Shown one piece after another: positions 1 to 8,515 of a DNA stretch of 64,000 nt (positions are counted from its first letter, which is position 1; the number at the start of each line of letters is the position of its first letter). This DNA is from Gluconacetobacter tumulisoli (GTDB taxonomy: Bacteria; Pseudomonadota; Alphaproteobacteria; Acetobacterales; Acetobacteraceae). Position numbers and translations under genes: made by a program. The stretch covers positions 1 to 64,000 of the forward strand of contig NZ_JABEQM010000008.1 in assembly GCF_014174155.1 (NCBI RefSeq). Direction: 5' to 3'. Under the pieces are notes generated by a model, which did not search any database, was not told the origin of the DNA, and saw only the letters and a program-made list of their open reading frames with translations.

Positions 1-365
1 ATCGCCTTCGACAGGTCGCCCAGATAGGGCGACCCCGTGGAGAACGCCAGGCTGTAGCCCGCCACCATCCACACCACGGTGATGATGCAGCAGATGGCGA
101 AGGACTGCATGGCCGTCGCCAGCACGTTCTTCTTGCGCACCATGCCGGCATAGAACAGCGCCAGGCCCGGGATGGTCATCATCAGCACCAGCGCCGTGCT
201 GGTCAGCATCCAGGCCGTGTCACCGGTATCGATGGCGGGCGGCGCCGGGTCGGCCGCCAGTGCCGGAGTCGCGAAAGACAGGGCCGCGATCGCGAAAAGA
301 AAGGGAGACGCCTTGACGATACCGGAAACCTTGGAATCCCGAACCATGGGAGGGGAAATGCTCAT
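1..365 (-). CDS. amtB: Ammonium transporter, N-terminal part (cut by window edge)
   Basis: Ammonium/ammonia channel of the Amt family in the inner membrane. Only the first ~121 residues are present; the gene continues past base 1. The visible part shows a cleavable signal-like N-terminus ending in ATPALAADPAPPAID, then the first Amt transmembrane helix with the family motif ALVLMMTIPGLALFYAGMV and the following RKKNVLATAMQSFA stretch. The start ATG (365-363) overlaps the glnK stop codon as ATGA, which fits the usual glnK-amtB operon, where PII plugs the channel. The identification is clear although the gene is incomplete. Confidence 0.95.
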   Translation of the reverse strand, partial: MSISPPMVRDSKVSGIVKASPFLFAIAALSFATPALAADPAPPAIDTGDTAWMLTSTALVLMMTIPGLALFYAGMVRKKNVLATAMQSFAICCIITVVWMVAGYSLAFSTGSPYLGDLSKA

Positions 366-700
366 AGTACGCCTTCCCCTGTTTCTCCTGTGCGAATGCG
401 CATTGCTTGCTCCAGATCAAGAACGAAGATTTTTCCATCGCCAATCTTGCCGGTATTGGCGGCCTGCCGGATGGCTTCCACCGCGCGATCGGCGAGAGCA
501 CTGGGAACCGCGACTTCCAGTTTCGATTTCGCGATGAAATTCGTCTGGTATTCCGCGCCACGATAGATCTCGGTCTGGCCTTTTTGCCGGCCGAATCCCT
601 TCACGTCCGTCACGGTCAGGCCAAGAACGCCGATGGCGTTCAGGGCTTCGCGAACGTCGTCGAGCTTGAAGGGCTTTATGATTGCGACGATCAGTTTCAT
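362..700 (-). CDS. glnK: Nitrogen regulatory PII protein
   Basis: PII signal-transduction protein of 112 residues, the normal family length. It starts MKLIVAIIKPFKLDDVREAL, and the T-loop carries the uridylylation site Tyr51 within RGAEY. It binds 2-oxoglutarate and ATP/ADP and reports nitrogen status; next to amtB it is expected to gate the ammonium channel. The ATG at 700 is chosen over an upstream in-frame start because family homology begins exactly there and a GGGAACAGG stretch precedes it. The stop overlaps amtB by 4 bases, so translation is probably coupled. I looked for a sigma-54 promoter upstream and found no convincing one. Confidence 0.95.
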   Translation of the reverse strand: MKLIVAIIKPFKLDDVREALNAIGVLGLTVTDVKGFGRQKGQTEIYRGAEYQTNFIAKSKLEVAVPSALADRAVEAIRQAANTGKIGDGKIFVLDLEQAMRIRTGETGEGVL

Positions 701-1436
701 GACCTGTTCCCATCCAGGTTGCGACAAACTATTTCATTGTCGTTTGTTGAGCGCAATGGATTTTTACTGAAAAACGCCGGACGTTGGAAAAGTACCACAT
801 CGGTCCGTCCCGACGCGCCGAGTCGGGAATGCCATTCATCTATTAGAAAAATATAAGATATTACTACTTTCTTTGCATACGCTTTGCCCATGGCGCCGCT
901 GCCCGCACCCAACGGATCAGGCGAAGCGAACGCGACGCGCCGGGCCCGGATCGGCGGCCGGACGGAGCAATGTTTTTATTTTCAGGAAAATATTTTTACT
1001 TACTTATATTTTGAGATTACCTCTTTTGCGCTTCGAGACATTTTTTTCATGTAATCATTTTTTCATTAGACCGAACAATATCCCCGGCTACCGGCCTGCG
1101 AACACAATAATGTCATAAGTCCGGAAACGATCCTGCCCGGCGTACCCGTCCGGATGGTGCGCAGGACGCAACGCGCGCGTCCGCGACGCGGTTCCCGGCG
1201 TCCGCACGAGTTCAGGGCAATTTTGTGGCAGCGGCATCAGGCATGGCGCACGCGCCGGCCGGCCAGCGGGCGACGCCGCCCGCCCCGAACGCGGACACGT
1301 GGGCGGGCGGGCGGCCGGGCGGGATGCCATGTCCCATCCAGCATCGCCCACGCGCCACGGGCCCGCATGCGCGCGCAGGCGGGCCCGTGGCGAACAGGAC
1401 GTGCGGTTCCGCCCGGCCTGGCCGACCGGGCGTCCT
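701..1436. other. Intergenic stretch without a supported gene
   Basis: About 740 bases lie between glnK and the phosphatase gene. Bases ~840-1110 are markedly AT-rich with T/A runs and probably hold the glnK-amtB promoter. Bases ~1110-1436 are very GC-rich and give open frames on both strands with no recognisable protein, so I treat them as composition artefacts. The only structured element seen is the inverted repeat at 1353-1392. Confidence 0.6.
1353..1392. terminator. Perfect 14-bp inverted repeat, candidate terminator
   Basis: Left arm CGCCACGGGCCCGC (1353-1366) and right arm GCGGGCCCGTGGCG (1379-1392) are exact reverse complements around a 12-base loop. It begins 45 bases past the stop of the minus-strand phosphatase gene, where a transcript from fecI to the phosphatase would end. 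No T-run follows on either strand, so it could be a 3' stabilising hairpin or a repeat element instead of a classic intrinsic terminator. Confidence 0.5.
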
Positions 1437-2711
1437 TCAGCCGGGCGCGTGCGTGGCGATCGCGGCCCGGATTCCTTTTTCCACGACCGGCAGGGGGCAA
1501 TCCTGCCCCTGCGGGCAGGCGGCGATCCGCAGGGCCATCGCCCGGTCCGTATTTTCCAGCGGCAGGGCATGGCGCAGTTCCGCCAGACCCTGGTGAAAGA
1601 TGACCGCCCTGACGATCGGCGCCCCGTCCGGCCGGCGCCACAGTTCCAGCCCCAGCGTGGTGTCGGGCGCGGTCCGGTCGGGCTGGTCCGCGAACTGCCA
1701 GTCGAGGCCGAAGATCGTCGCCAGCATGTCCAGCGTCGTGTCATGCCCGGCGAACATCACCAGCCGCGCATCGCCGCCGATGACCGTTCCATCCGGCAGG
1801 GTCACCGGCTTGCCGTCGAGAAGATCGAGGATGGCGGACGCCAGCACCCGGCCACGCGGATAGGCGATTGCCGGCAGCCGGCGCAGCAGGCCGCTGGCAT
1901 AGGCATGCGCCGGCATGATGTCGTCCAGCAGCGCCGGGACGTCGCGCCGGCCCCAGGCGATCGCGTCCTCCGGCATGTCCTGGAGATATTCCAGCAGCAG
2001 GTTTTCCGCCGACGTGGCAGCCAGTGCCGGGCCGGCGGACAGATGCGGGCCGCCATGCCCCCAGTCGACGGCGAATGCCGTGGCCAGGCAGGGACCGGCC
2101 GCCGATCCGCATCCGCCCGGCGCGATCACGTCCTGCATCGTCGACAGCGCCCGCCGCACGGCCGCGGGGCCGCGGGGATCGCGCCGCAGCACGGCGGACA
2201 GCGCGCGCATGGTTTCGGCCCGATTCAGGATGGCGGCCCCGCCGGCCAGCGCGTTGAACATCGGGTCGTGCCGGCCCGCCGGCAGGGACCCGGAGGTCAC
2301 CGGGCAGCCGCCCGCCACCGTCCGGGCCATGATCTCGCCGCTCTGGCGTGTCCGGTCGTCCGCGGCATCCGCCCAGATGACGACATCCGCCTGCCGCGGG
2401 CATCCCGCCGCCGGCAGCAGGCCCGCCGCCCGGTAATGGCGGCCGAGAAAGTCGCCCATCAGCGCAAGATCCATCCGGCCGTGATCCGTCAGCTGCCCCG
2501 GCGGCACCGGCCACGCCGGCCAGTCCCGGCCCGTCGCCTCCTTCAGCCGTTCGACCGGCTGCGTGGGGCTGCGCACGCCGTGCCGGGAGACCAGCACGAT
2601 TTTCTCCAGAACGGGCTGCGAACGCACGGCCTGGCCCCGGGCCGACGGCAGGCCGCCCGACGCCGTGGTCCCGACGAGAAGCGCCAGGCACAGGAAGGAG
2701 GGAACGCGCAT
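1437..2711 (-). CDS. Periplasmic histidine-type acid phosphatase (phytase-like)
   Basis: Histidine acid phosphatase, branch 2 (AppA/Agp-like), 424 residues, close to the ~430 of E. coli AppA. It has an N-terminal signal peptide (residues ~1-26), the catalytic phosphohistidine motif RHGVRSP at 43-49, and the proton-donor motif GHDTT near residue 323. Such enzymes release phosphate from sugar phosphates or phytate in the periplasm. Its ATG shares one base with the stop of the preceding TonB receptor (TGATG), so the two are translationally coupled and probably act on the same substrate. Whether it is a phytase or a general sugar phosphatase cannot be decided from sequence alone. Confidence 0.88.
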   Translation of the reverse strand: MRVPSFLCLALLVGTTASGGLPSARGQAVRSQPVLEKIVLVSRHGVRSPTQPVERLKEATGRDWPAWPVPPGQLTDHGRMDLALMGDFLGRHYRAAGLLPAAGCPRQADVVIWADAADDRTRQSGEIMARTVAGGCPVTSGSLPAGRHDPMFNALAGGAAILNRAETMRALSAVLRRDPRGPAAVRRALSTMQDVIAPGGCGSAAGPCLATAFAVDWGHGGPHLSAGPALAATSAENLLLEYLQDMPEDAIAWGRRDVPALLDDIMPAHAYASGLLRRLPAIAYPRGRVLASAILDLLDGKPVTLPDGTVIGGDARLVMFAGHDTTLDMLATIFGLDWQFADQPDRTAPDTTLGLELWRRPDGAPIVRAVIFHQGLAELRHALPLENTDRAMALRIAACPQGQDCPLPVVEKGIRAAIATHAPG

Positions 2712-5215
2712 CAGGGCACCGTCATCGTCAGGTTGAAGAAGACGCTGCGCCCCGCCAGGCGCCAGTACAGGGGTGCCCCGTCGGGATATCCCGCGCTGGC
2801 GGCGGACTGGTTCCCCGCGAAATCGCTGATCGCATGGCTGTCGAACAGGTTGGCGATCTTCAGGCTGGGCGTCAGGTCGCGCAAGACCCCGCCGACATTG
2901 CGCAGATGCCAGCCCAGGGCCAGGTCGGCCGTCACGATGCTGTGGATCCGGTACTGGTTGGCGAAGACGGCATTGCCGGCGGCGTCCGTCGTGCTGTCCA
3001 GGCCCCAGTGGTTTCCGACATATTTCCCGATGATCGAGAAATACGGCCCTTTCGGATTTTCATAGAGCAGGCCGAAGGAGGCGAGCGCATTCGGCGTCTC
3101 GGCGACGCGGGTGTGCGTGCCCTTGTACTCCGCGTCGTTCACGCTGTAATTGCCATAGAGCGACAGGCCGTGGCCGAGGGCATATTGCCCTTCGATCTCC
3201 AGCCCCTTGTAGATGGCGCCGCCGCTGTTGACGTAGGTGGATTCCGTGCCGATACCCGGCACGTTGATCTGCGCCGAGGCGATGTAGTTGGAAAAATCGA
3301 TGTAGTAGGCGTCGGCCGACAGCGTCCATTTCTTCTTCTGGACGACCGTCCCGACCTGGTAGTTCCAGGTCGTCTCGGGCTTGACCGAACCGACGCTCTG
3401 CACCTGGAAGACGCTCAGCGGCGGCGCCAGGAAGCCCCGCGCGACCTGGGCATAGGCGCTCCAGCCCGGCAGGATGATCTGGTTGAGCGCGATGGACGGC
3501 TGCCAGGACGTGAAGGATTGCCGGTCGTTCAGCGCGGTCTTCGTGCCCTTGTTGATCGGCGCGTCGTAGTCGCGATGGAAATAGGAATATTTCAGGCCCG
3601 GCTTGACCGTCATTCCCCGCAGCGGGTGCCAGTCGAATTCCAGATAGGGCTGCAGCGTCGTGTTGAGATCGTGAATATCGTAGCTGTAGGCCGATCCGTT
3701 CTTGCCGGGCACCGCGACGGCCCCCCGCGAGAGATCGACCGCGTAGGTATAGCGCCGGTCGTCCTGTACGTCCGCCCAGATCCCGGTCAGCACGTCGCCG
3801 ACCGGCGTCCGGGCCTTGAAGGTCATGGTGTCGCCATAGGAGCGGAAGGCGGCGTCCGCATATTTTCCGGGAATGTCGGTCTTGTAGGTTCCCACCTTCC
3901 TGCCGGCGGCGTCATAGAAGGTGACGCCGTTGGCGGCTGGGTCGTCCTGGCTGGCATCCGTCGATTCGGTATAGGAATGTTCGAACCCGTTCATGTACAG
4001 GCGATTTTCGAAATCCAGCCACGACGTCAGCTTCGTCCGGAGATTGACGTAGCTGAAATCCGAGCGGTAGGTGCTGGGATTGTAGCCGTAGAAGCATTGC
4101 AGGGCGGGATTGTCGCACAGGCCGTAACTGTTGCCGTATCGCGCGTATTCGGCCAGGGTCGCGCCCTGCGTCGTGGATTGCCATTCCTTGTTGTAGGTCG
4201 TGGCGATCGTCAGGGTCGTGTCGTCGCCGAGATGGACGACGTCCTTGAACAGGATATTGCTGCGCCGTTCGGCGGAACGGGTGAGGTAGCCGTCGGTTTC
4301 CTCGTGCTGCAGGTCAAGCACCATCGTGCCGAAGCCGGTCTTGCCGCTATCGACCTCGAGACCGCCGGCGCGGGTGTTGAAGCTGCCGTAGGTGCCGTAG
4401 GGCGTCACCCCGAAGCGGTCGGCCGGCGTCCGGGACGTGAAGCCGATCGTGCCGCCGAACGTCGCGTTGCCGATCGTGGATGCCGTACCGGGGCCACGGT
4501 CGATTTCGGCCTGCCCCAGGAAATGCGAGATGAACAGCGAGGATGTCGTGTGATGCAGGTCGCTGGCGTCGCCGAACGGGATGCCGTCGAACGTCATGTT
4601 GTACTGGCCGTCCTGGAAACCGCGCAGGCTCATGGTCTCGGCCTTGCCGATTCCGGGGCCGTTGGGATTCTGCGTCCAGACGCTGGGCTGGAACTTGATG
4701 ATGTCGTCGACGCTGGCCAGCGGGATGATGTTGTTCGAGATGAACCGGCTCTGGATGATCGAGGTCGGCTGCGTGACATGCAGCGGTACGGTCGACGGCG
4801 CCAGGCGTTCCGCCCGGCCGATCACCGTGATCGCCTCGGCCTTGCCGCCCCGCCCGCCGGCGTCCCGCGCCCGGCGCGCCGCCGCCCCGTCCGCATGCGG
4901 CCTGGCAACCAGCACGCTGCCGTCCGCCTGCGTGACCGGCCGCAATCCCGTGCCGGCCAGCAGCCGGCCGATGGCGTCCTGCACGCTGATCCGGCCGTCG
5001 AGCGCCGGCGCGGTCCGGTTGCCGACGTCGCCGGGCGCGAACAGGATGTCATGGCCGCTGATGCGCGACAGGTCTTCAAGGGATTGCGAAAGCGGCTGGG
5101 CCTTCAGATGCACGGTGACGGCATCGGGCGCGGCGTGCGCCGTGGACGCGGCCACCCCTCCCAGGCTCAGGGTCAGCAGGACGATCGAGGGCCGCAGGCC
5201 CGGCAGGCGGGACAT
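2711..5215 (-). CDS. TonB-dependent receptor with STN signalling domain (FecA-type)
   Basis: Outer-membrane TonB-dependent transporter of 834 residues. Domains in order: signal peptide (1-~28, cut near AHA-AP); STN domain ~33-108, the part that contacts a FecR-type anti-sigma factor; plug domain with the run SIIQSRFISNN and the segment AETMSLRGFQDGQYNMTFDG; then a large beta-barrel. The last residues, FFNLTMTVP, do not end in the usual aromatic residue, which is unusual for a barrel. It follows fecI and fecR on the same strand and overlaps the phosphatase, so it is probably induced by its own ligand. The ligand is unknown; ferric chelate or phytate are the main candidates. Confidence 0.92.
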   Translation of the reverse strand: MSRLPGLRPSIVLLTLSLGGVAASTAHAAPDAVTVHLKAQPLSQSLEDLSRISGHDILFAPGDVGNRTAPALDGRISVQDAIGRLLAGTGLRPVTQADGSVLVARPHADGAAARRARDAGGRGGKAEAITVIGRAERLAPSTVPLHVTQPTSIIQSRFISNNIIPLASVDDIIKFQPSVWTQNPNGPGIGKAETMSLRGFQDGQYNMTFDGIPFGDASDLHHTTSSLFISHFLGQAEIDRGPGTASTIGNATFGGTIGFTSRTPADRFGVTPYGTYGSFNTRAGGLEVDSGKTGFGTMVLDLQHEETDGYLTRSAERRSNILFKDVVHLGDDTTLTIATTYNKEWQSTTQGATLAEYARYGNSYGLCDNPALQCFYGYNPSTYRSDFSYVNLRTKLTSWLDFENRLYMNGFEHSYTESTDASQDDPAANGVTFYDAAGRKVGTYKTDIPGKYADAAFRSYGDTMTFKARTPVGDVLTGIWADVQDDRRYTYAVDLSRGAVAVPGKNGSAYSYDIHDLNTTLQPYLEFDWHPLRGMTVKPGLKYSYFHRDYDAPINKGTKTALNDRQSFTSWQPSIALNQIILPGWSAYAQVARGFLAPPLSVFQVQSVGSVKPETTWNYQVGTVVQKKKWTLSADAYYIDFSNYIASAQINVPGIGTESTYVNSGGAIYKGLEIEGQYALGHGLSLYGNYSVNDAEYKGTHTRVAETPNALASFGLLYENPKGPYFSIIGKYVGNHWGLDSTTDAAGNAVFANQYRIHSIVTADLALGWHLRNVGGVLRDLTPSLKIANLFDSHAISDFAGNQSAASAGYPDGAPLYWRLAGRSVFFNLTMTVP

Positions 5216-5302
5216 CGAGAAATTCCCATCAGTGGTGCCGATCTCTCGGCTTGCCCACAGGACGAACGAGACCGAATGTCCCTCAGTAAAAATCCTGTCC
5301 TT

Positions 5303-6247
5303 TCATAAAAGCTTCATGATCCGGATGGTCCGACCCGGACTGACCCGCACGGGCAGCAGCGCCTGGAGGGCGTGGATGAAGCCGGTCGTGTTGCCCGCAT
5401 GGTAGAAGCCGCTGATGCGCAGCATCGCCACGCCGTCGGGCGCCAGTTCCATCTTGGTGACGCTGTAGCGGTTCATTTCCCGCACGGCGTCGCCGAGGGG
5501 GGTGTCGCGAAAGGCCACGCGTCCGCTCTGCCATGCCATCAGATCCTCGATCGGCGGGCGGTCGAGGCGGGGCGGCAGGTCCGGATCGACGCGCAGGCGT
5601 TGCCCGGCCAGCAGCCGGACCGGTTGTCCCGCCGCGCGCGCGCGGGGCAGGACCGCGAGGCTGCCCGCCAGGACCGTCGCCGTCAGCTGGCGGTCGACCA
5701 GGCGCACGTCGAACTGCCCACTATCGGACAGCAGCGCATGGGTATCGGTTTCGACGCGATAGGGATGGTTGCGGGACGCGAGGGTGATCGCCGCCTGCCC
5801 GCCCCGCAGGATCATGCGGCGATGCCCTTCGCGCGGCGGCACCAGGATCGTCGTGTCGGTGTCCAGCAGGACATCGATCTTCGGGCTGAAGCGCAGGCGA
5901 CGCTGCTGGCCGGTCGCCGTCATGTAGATCTCGGCCTCGGCCGGGCGCGGCGCGTCGACCAGCAGGCCCGCGCCCAGCAGCATCCCGCCGGCCAGCACGG
6001 CGCGGCGCGTGGGCATCGCCTGCCCCGCCCGGGGTGCGGCGCGCCCGGGACCGGCGGCCGGGGGCGCATGGGACGGCGCAAGGCCGCCGGCGGCGTCCCA
6101 GACGTCCGACGCCCGTTCGAAGATCAGGCGGTGGCGGGCGTCTTCCGCCAGCCATGCGTGGAACGCCTGCCGGTCGGCGTCCGAACAATCCTGGGCATGG
6201 AGCCGCGCCATCCAGCGCGCGGCCGTGCATGTGATCGACGACGTCAT
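5303..6247 (-). CDS. FecR-family anti-sigma factor/regulator
   Basis: Inner-membrane signal relay of 314 residues between an outer-membrane receptor and an ECF sigma factor. The N-terminal ~52 residues form the cytoplasmic DUF4880 helix region (AFHAWLAEDARHRLIFERAS). A single membrane segment follows at ~82-98 (AVLAGGMLLGAGLLV), then the FecR beta domain (~125-215) and a C-terminal STN-like fold. The start lies 6 bases after the sigma-factor stop, giving the classic fecI-fecR-fecA order. It should hold the sigma factor inactive until the STN domain of the downstream receptor signals ligand binding. Confidence 0.9.
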   Translation of the reverse strand: MTSSITCTAARWMARLHAQDCSDADRQAFHAWLAEDARHRLIFERASDVWDAAGGLAPSHAPPAAGPGRAAPRAGQAMPTRRAVLAGGMLLGAGLLVDAPRPAEAEIYMTATGQQRRLRFSPKIDVLLDTDTTILVPPREGHRRMILRGGQAAITLASRNHPYRVETDTHALLSDSGQFDVRLVDRQLTATVLAGSLAVLPRARAAGQPVRLLAGQRLRVDPDLPPRLDRPPIEDLMAWQSGRVAFRDTPLGDAVREMNRYSVTKMELAPDGVAMLRISGFYHAGNTTGFIHALQALLPVRVSPGRTIRIMKLL

Positions 6248-6253
6248 GGCCGG

Positions 6254-6787
6254 TCAGTCCATGACCCATTCGGTGAGGAAGCAGATCGCCTTGCTGACAT
6301 GCTTCTCGACCGCGCTGACGCTGATATCCAGCCGCTGGGCGATATCGCGGTACGACAGGCCTTCCAGCCGGTGCAGCAGGAAGATGTCGCGGGTCCGGGC
6401 GTCCAGCTGCGCGCAGCCCGCGCGCAGTTTCTGCAGGCGCTGCCGCGCCAGGAGCACCTCGTCGGGCTGCGGGCGCGGACAGTGAACGGATTCGACATCG
6501 GCGCCGTCGGAAGGGGCGACCGCGCCGTGGCGTTCGCGCCGCGCCTGGTCCACGGCCAGGTTGCGGGCCGACCGGACGAGGTACGCGTCCGGATTCCGCA
6601 CCCCGGACCTGTCCCGTTCGAGAAAGCGCTGGAACGCGGCCTGCAGCAGGTCCTCGGCGTCGTGGCGCCCGGTGATCCGCCGGATGCGGGCATGCAGCGA
6701 CAGCCAGCGCGGCTGGGGAATGGCCCAGTCAGCCACGGGTCGAACGACCGCCGGCCGAACCGGCGATCCGGCCAGGGGCCGTGCCAC
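6254..6787 (-). CDS. ECF sigma factor, FecI-like
   Basis: Extracytoplasmic-function sigma factor of 177 residues. Region 2 carries the hallmark DAEDLLQAAFQRFL at ~43-56. Region 4 contains the HTH GLSYRDIAQRLDISVSAVEK near residues 141-160, ending with the FecI-type tail SKAICFLTEW. It should direct RNA polymerase to the promoter of the downstream TonB receptor when released by the FecR protein. The first ATG gives ~25 non-conserved residues before region 2, so a slightly later start is possible. A short inverted repeat lies upstream at 6933-6947. Confidence 0.9.
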   Translation of the reverse strand: MARPLAGSPVRPAVVRPVADWAIPQPRWLSLHARIRRITGRHDAEDLLQAAFQRFLERDRSGVRNPDAYLVRSARNLAVDQARRERHGAVAPSDGADVESVHCPRPQPDEVLLARQRLQKLRAGCAQLDARTRDIFLLHRLEGLSYRDIAQRLDISVSAVEKHVSKAICFLTEWVMD

Positions 6788-6932
6788 GCCATCGCATCTG
6801 CATCATTGCCGATCCTGCCGTTCCGACGTCCGGGGGCCATCGCCACCCCGCGACGGGGGGCGCCCGTCGAAGCCGCCAGCGACGTTTCGGCGTGGTAAGG
6901 GCGGTTCCGCGTCCTGTCACCAGGCCGGAACC

Positions 6933-6947
6933 GGTTTTCACAAAACC
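6933..6947. promoter_or_regulatory. 6-3-6 inverted repeat upstream of the ECF sigma gene
   Basis: GGTTTT-CAC-AAAACC is a perfect inverted repeat about 146 bases upstream of the sigma-factor start, in the 225-base gap after the DUF2252 gene. It could be an operator controlling fecI-type transcription. It is short and does not match a Fur box I would recognise, so confidence is low. Confidence 0.25.
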
Positions 6948-7004
6948 TTAACCGAGCCCGTGACACCGCCGTCGAAGGCCGGTCATGCCCATCGGCAGCC
7001 GGAA

Positions 7005-7028
7005 CGCCCCGGTCAGGGCGCCGGGGCG
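7005..7028 (-). terminator. Short GC hairpin at the end of the DUF2252 gene
   Basis: CGCCCCGG (7005-7012) and CCGGGGCG (7021-7028) pair around an 8-base loop that includes the stop codon of the minus-strand DUF2252 gene. No T-run follows. It is a weak terminator candidate in GC-rich DNA, where such pairs also arise by chance. Confidence 0.3.
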
Positions 7029-8443
7029 CAGGGGATCGCGCCGTCGGCAATCGCGGCGGTGAAGGCGCGCCAGTCGGCCCGCGTCTGCGCGGCATACAGG
7101 ACCGAGAAGCCGCCGATGGCGTCGGCGAAGGCGCGGCCGCCGCCCAGATAGGCCGATACCGTCACCACGTCGCCGCCGCGCGCGTGGGCGCGCGCCAGGG
7201 TCCGGCCGCAGAGCAGGGCGTAATCGGGCAGGCCCTCCTGCGCGACCTCGGCGCCGATGGCGGCCAGGCGGGTGTCCTTCACCCGGCGGACATAGAATTG
7301 CCGGCCGGCGCCCGACGGAACATGGCTGGTGTCCTCGGCCTCGTCCAAGCCGGCGCTGTGCGTCCAGCCGAGGAACGCGTCCGACGCCGCCTGCATGATC
7401 CGCTGGCCCGTCACCACGCGCTGCCCCTGGTTGCGGAACGCCGACGTCCCGGCATAGGGCGCGAGGACGGAGTCCTGCGCCTCCTTGATCTGCAGCAGCA
7501 GCGTGTCGCCGTCCGCCGTGGCGAACAGGCCGATGGCGCAGAAGGTGCCGACGCTGCCGACGCCGACCACCTTGAAGATCACGTCGCGCAGGCGATAGCG
7601 CGCCAGCAGGACGGCGCGTTCGGGCGGCTGGGTGGCGATATAGCGCGCGAAGGCGTCGCGCACCGCGTCGTCGCGGTCGGGCAGGCGCATGACCAGCGGC
7701 GGCCTGTCGCGCAGCGTCGGCACGCCGCGATCCTCGGCCACCAGGCCGAAATGCCGCCGGGCGCTGTCCAGCCGTGCCGCCAGCAGGGCGCGGACGCGGC
7801 GGCGCGCGCGGCGGCTGCCGAAATCGTCGATCGCGGCCGGCAGGTCGATCCGGTCGGTCCAGATTTCCAGCGGGGTCAGCGGGGCAAGGCGCGCCAGTTC
7901 GCGCGCGTAGGACCGTGCCATGTCGACCGCCAGGCGGCGCGACGCCGCGTCGGACAGCCCGTCCTGCTGCCCCGCCAGCACCAGCGAGGCGCCCAGGCGC
8001 TTGACGTCCCATTCGAACGGCGCCGGCAGGGTTTCGTCGAAATCGTTGATGTCGAAGACCGCCGCGCCTTCCGGCGAGGCATAGCTGCCGAAATTGGCCA
8101 GATGGCAGTCGCCGCAGCTTTGCACCCGCGGGCCGGCGGCCGGCATGCGGGCCAGGTCGGCCGCCATGACCGCCGCCGCCCCGCGCAGGAAGGCGAACGG
8201 CGACGCCGCCATGCGTGCATGGCGGATGGGCAGCAGGGACGCGATGCGGCGCGTGCCCTGCGCGGCCAGGATGGAAAGGGGATCCGCCCGCCCGGGCGGC
8301 GGCGACCAGTCCGCCTGGGCGCCGCGCGGATGCGTCCGGCGCAGGGCCACGCCGGCGACATGGCGTTCCGCCCGGGTCAGGAGGGTGCCGTCCGGTCCGG
8401 CGTCCGGCCCGGCAGGCGGCATGTCCGCGGGCGTGGGGATCAT
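7013..8443 (-). CDS. DUF2252 family protein
   Basis: Uncharacterised DUF2252 protein of 476 residues, full length for the family. The family has a kinase-like fold with an aminoglycoside-phosphotransferase-like core. Visible family blocks are SCGDCHLANFGS at ~109-120 and VFDINDFDE shortly after, then RLGASLVLAG, RVVTGQRIMQAASDAFLGW and FYVRRVKDTR, ending in GRTLARAHARGGD. The biological role is not known. It reads toward the fec-type locus and is separated from the upstream ferritin-like genes by ~70 bases, so it may share their transcript. The product name is secure, the function is not. Confidence 0.9.
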   Translation of the reverse strand: MIPTPADMPPAGPDAGPDGTLLTRAERHVAGVALRRTHPRGAQADWSPPPGRADPLSILAAQGTRRIASLLPIRHARMAASPFAFLRGAAAVMAADLARMPAAGPRVQSCGDCHLANFGSYASPEGAAVFDINDFDETLPAPFEWDVKRLGASLVLAGQQDGLSDAASRRLAVDMARSYARELARLAPLTPLEIWTDRIDLPAAIDDFGSRRARRRVRALLAARLDSARRHFGLVAEDRGVPTLRDRPPLVMRLPDRDDAVRDAFARYIATQPPERAVLLARYRLRDVIFKVVGVGSVGTFCAIGLFATADGDTLLLQIKEAQDSVLAPYAGTSAFRNQGQRVVTGQRIMQAASDAFLGWTHSAGLDEAEDTSHVPSGAGRQFYVRRVKDTRLAAIGAEVAQEGLPDYALLCGRTLARAHARGGDVVTVSAYLGGGRAFADAIGGFSVLYAAQTRADWRAFTAAIADGAIPCAPAP

Positions 8444-8515
8444 GGCCCCTGCCCCGGCACGCCACGAAAGAGGCGGGCGGGGAAAAGGCAGGGGGCCACG
8501 GTCCCTGTCCCCACC

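Noticed and set aside
701-870. Sigma-54 promoter for glnK-amtB
   Set aside because: Expected from biology, but no GG-N10-GC element with the right context was found.
2834-5308. 824-residue open frame on the plus strand
   Set aside because: Antisense to the TonB receptor gene; composition typical of a shadow frame.
6920-6960. Fur box at 6933-6947
   Set aside because: The short inverted repeat does not match the 19-bp Fur consensus; kept only as a low-confidence operator.
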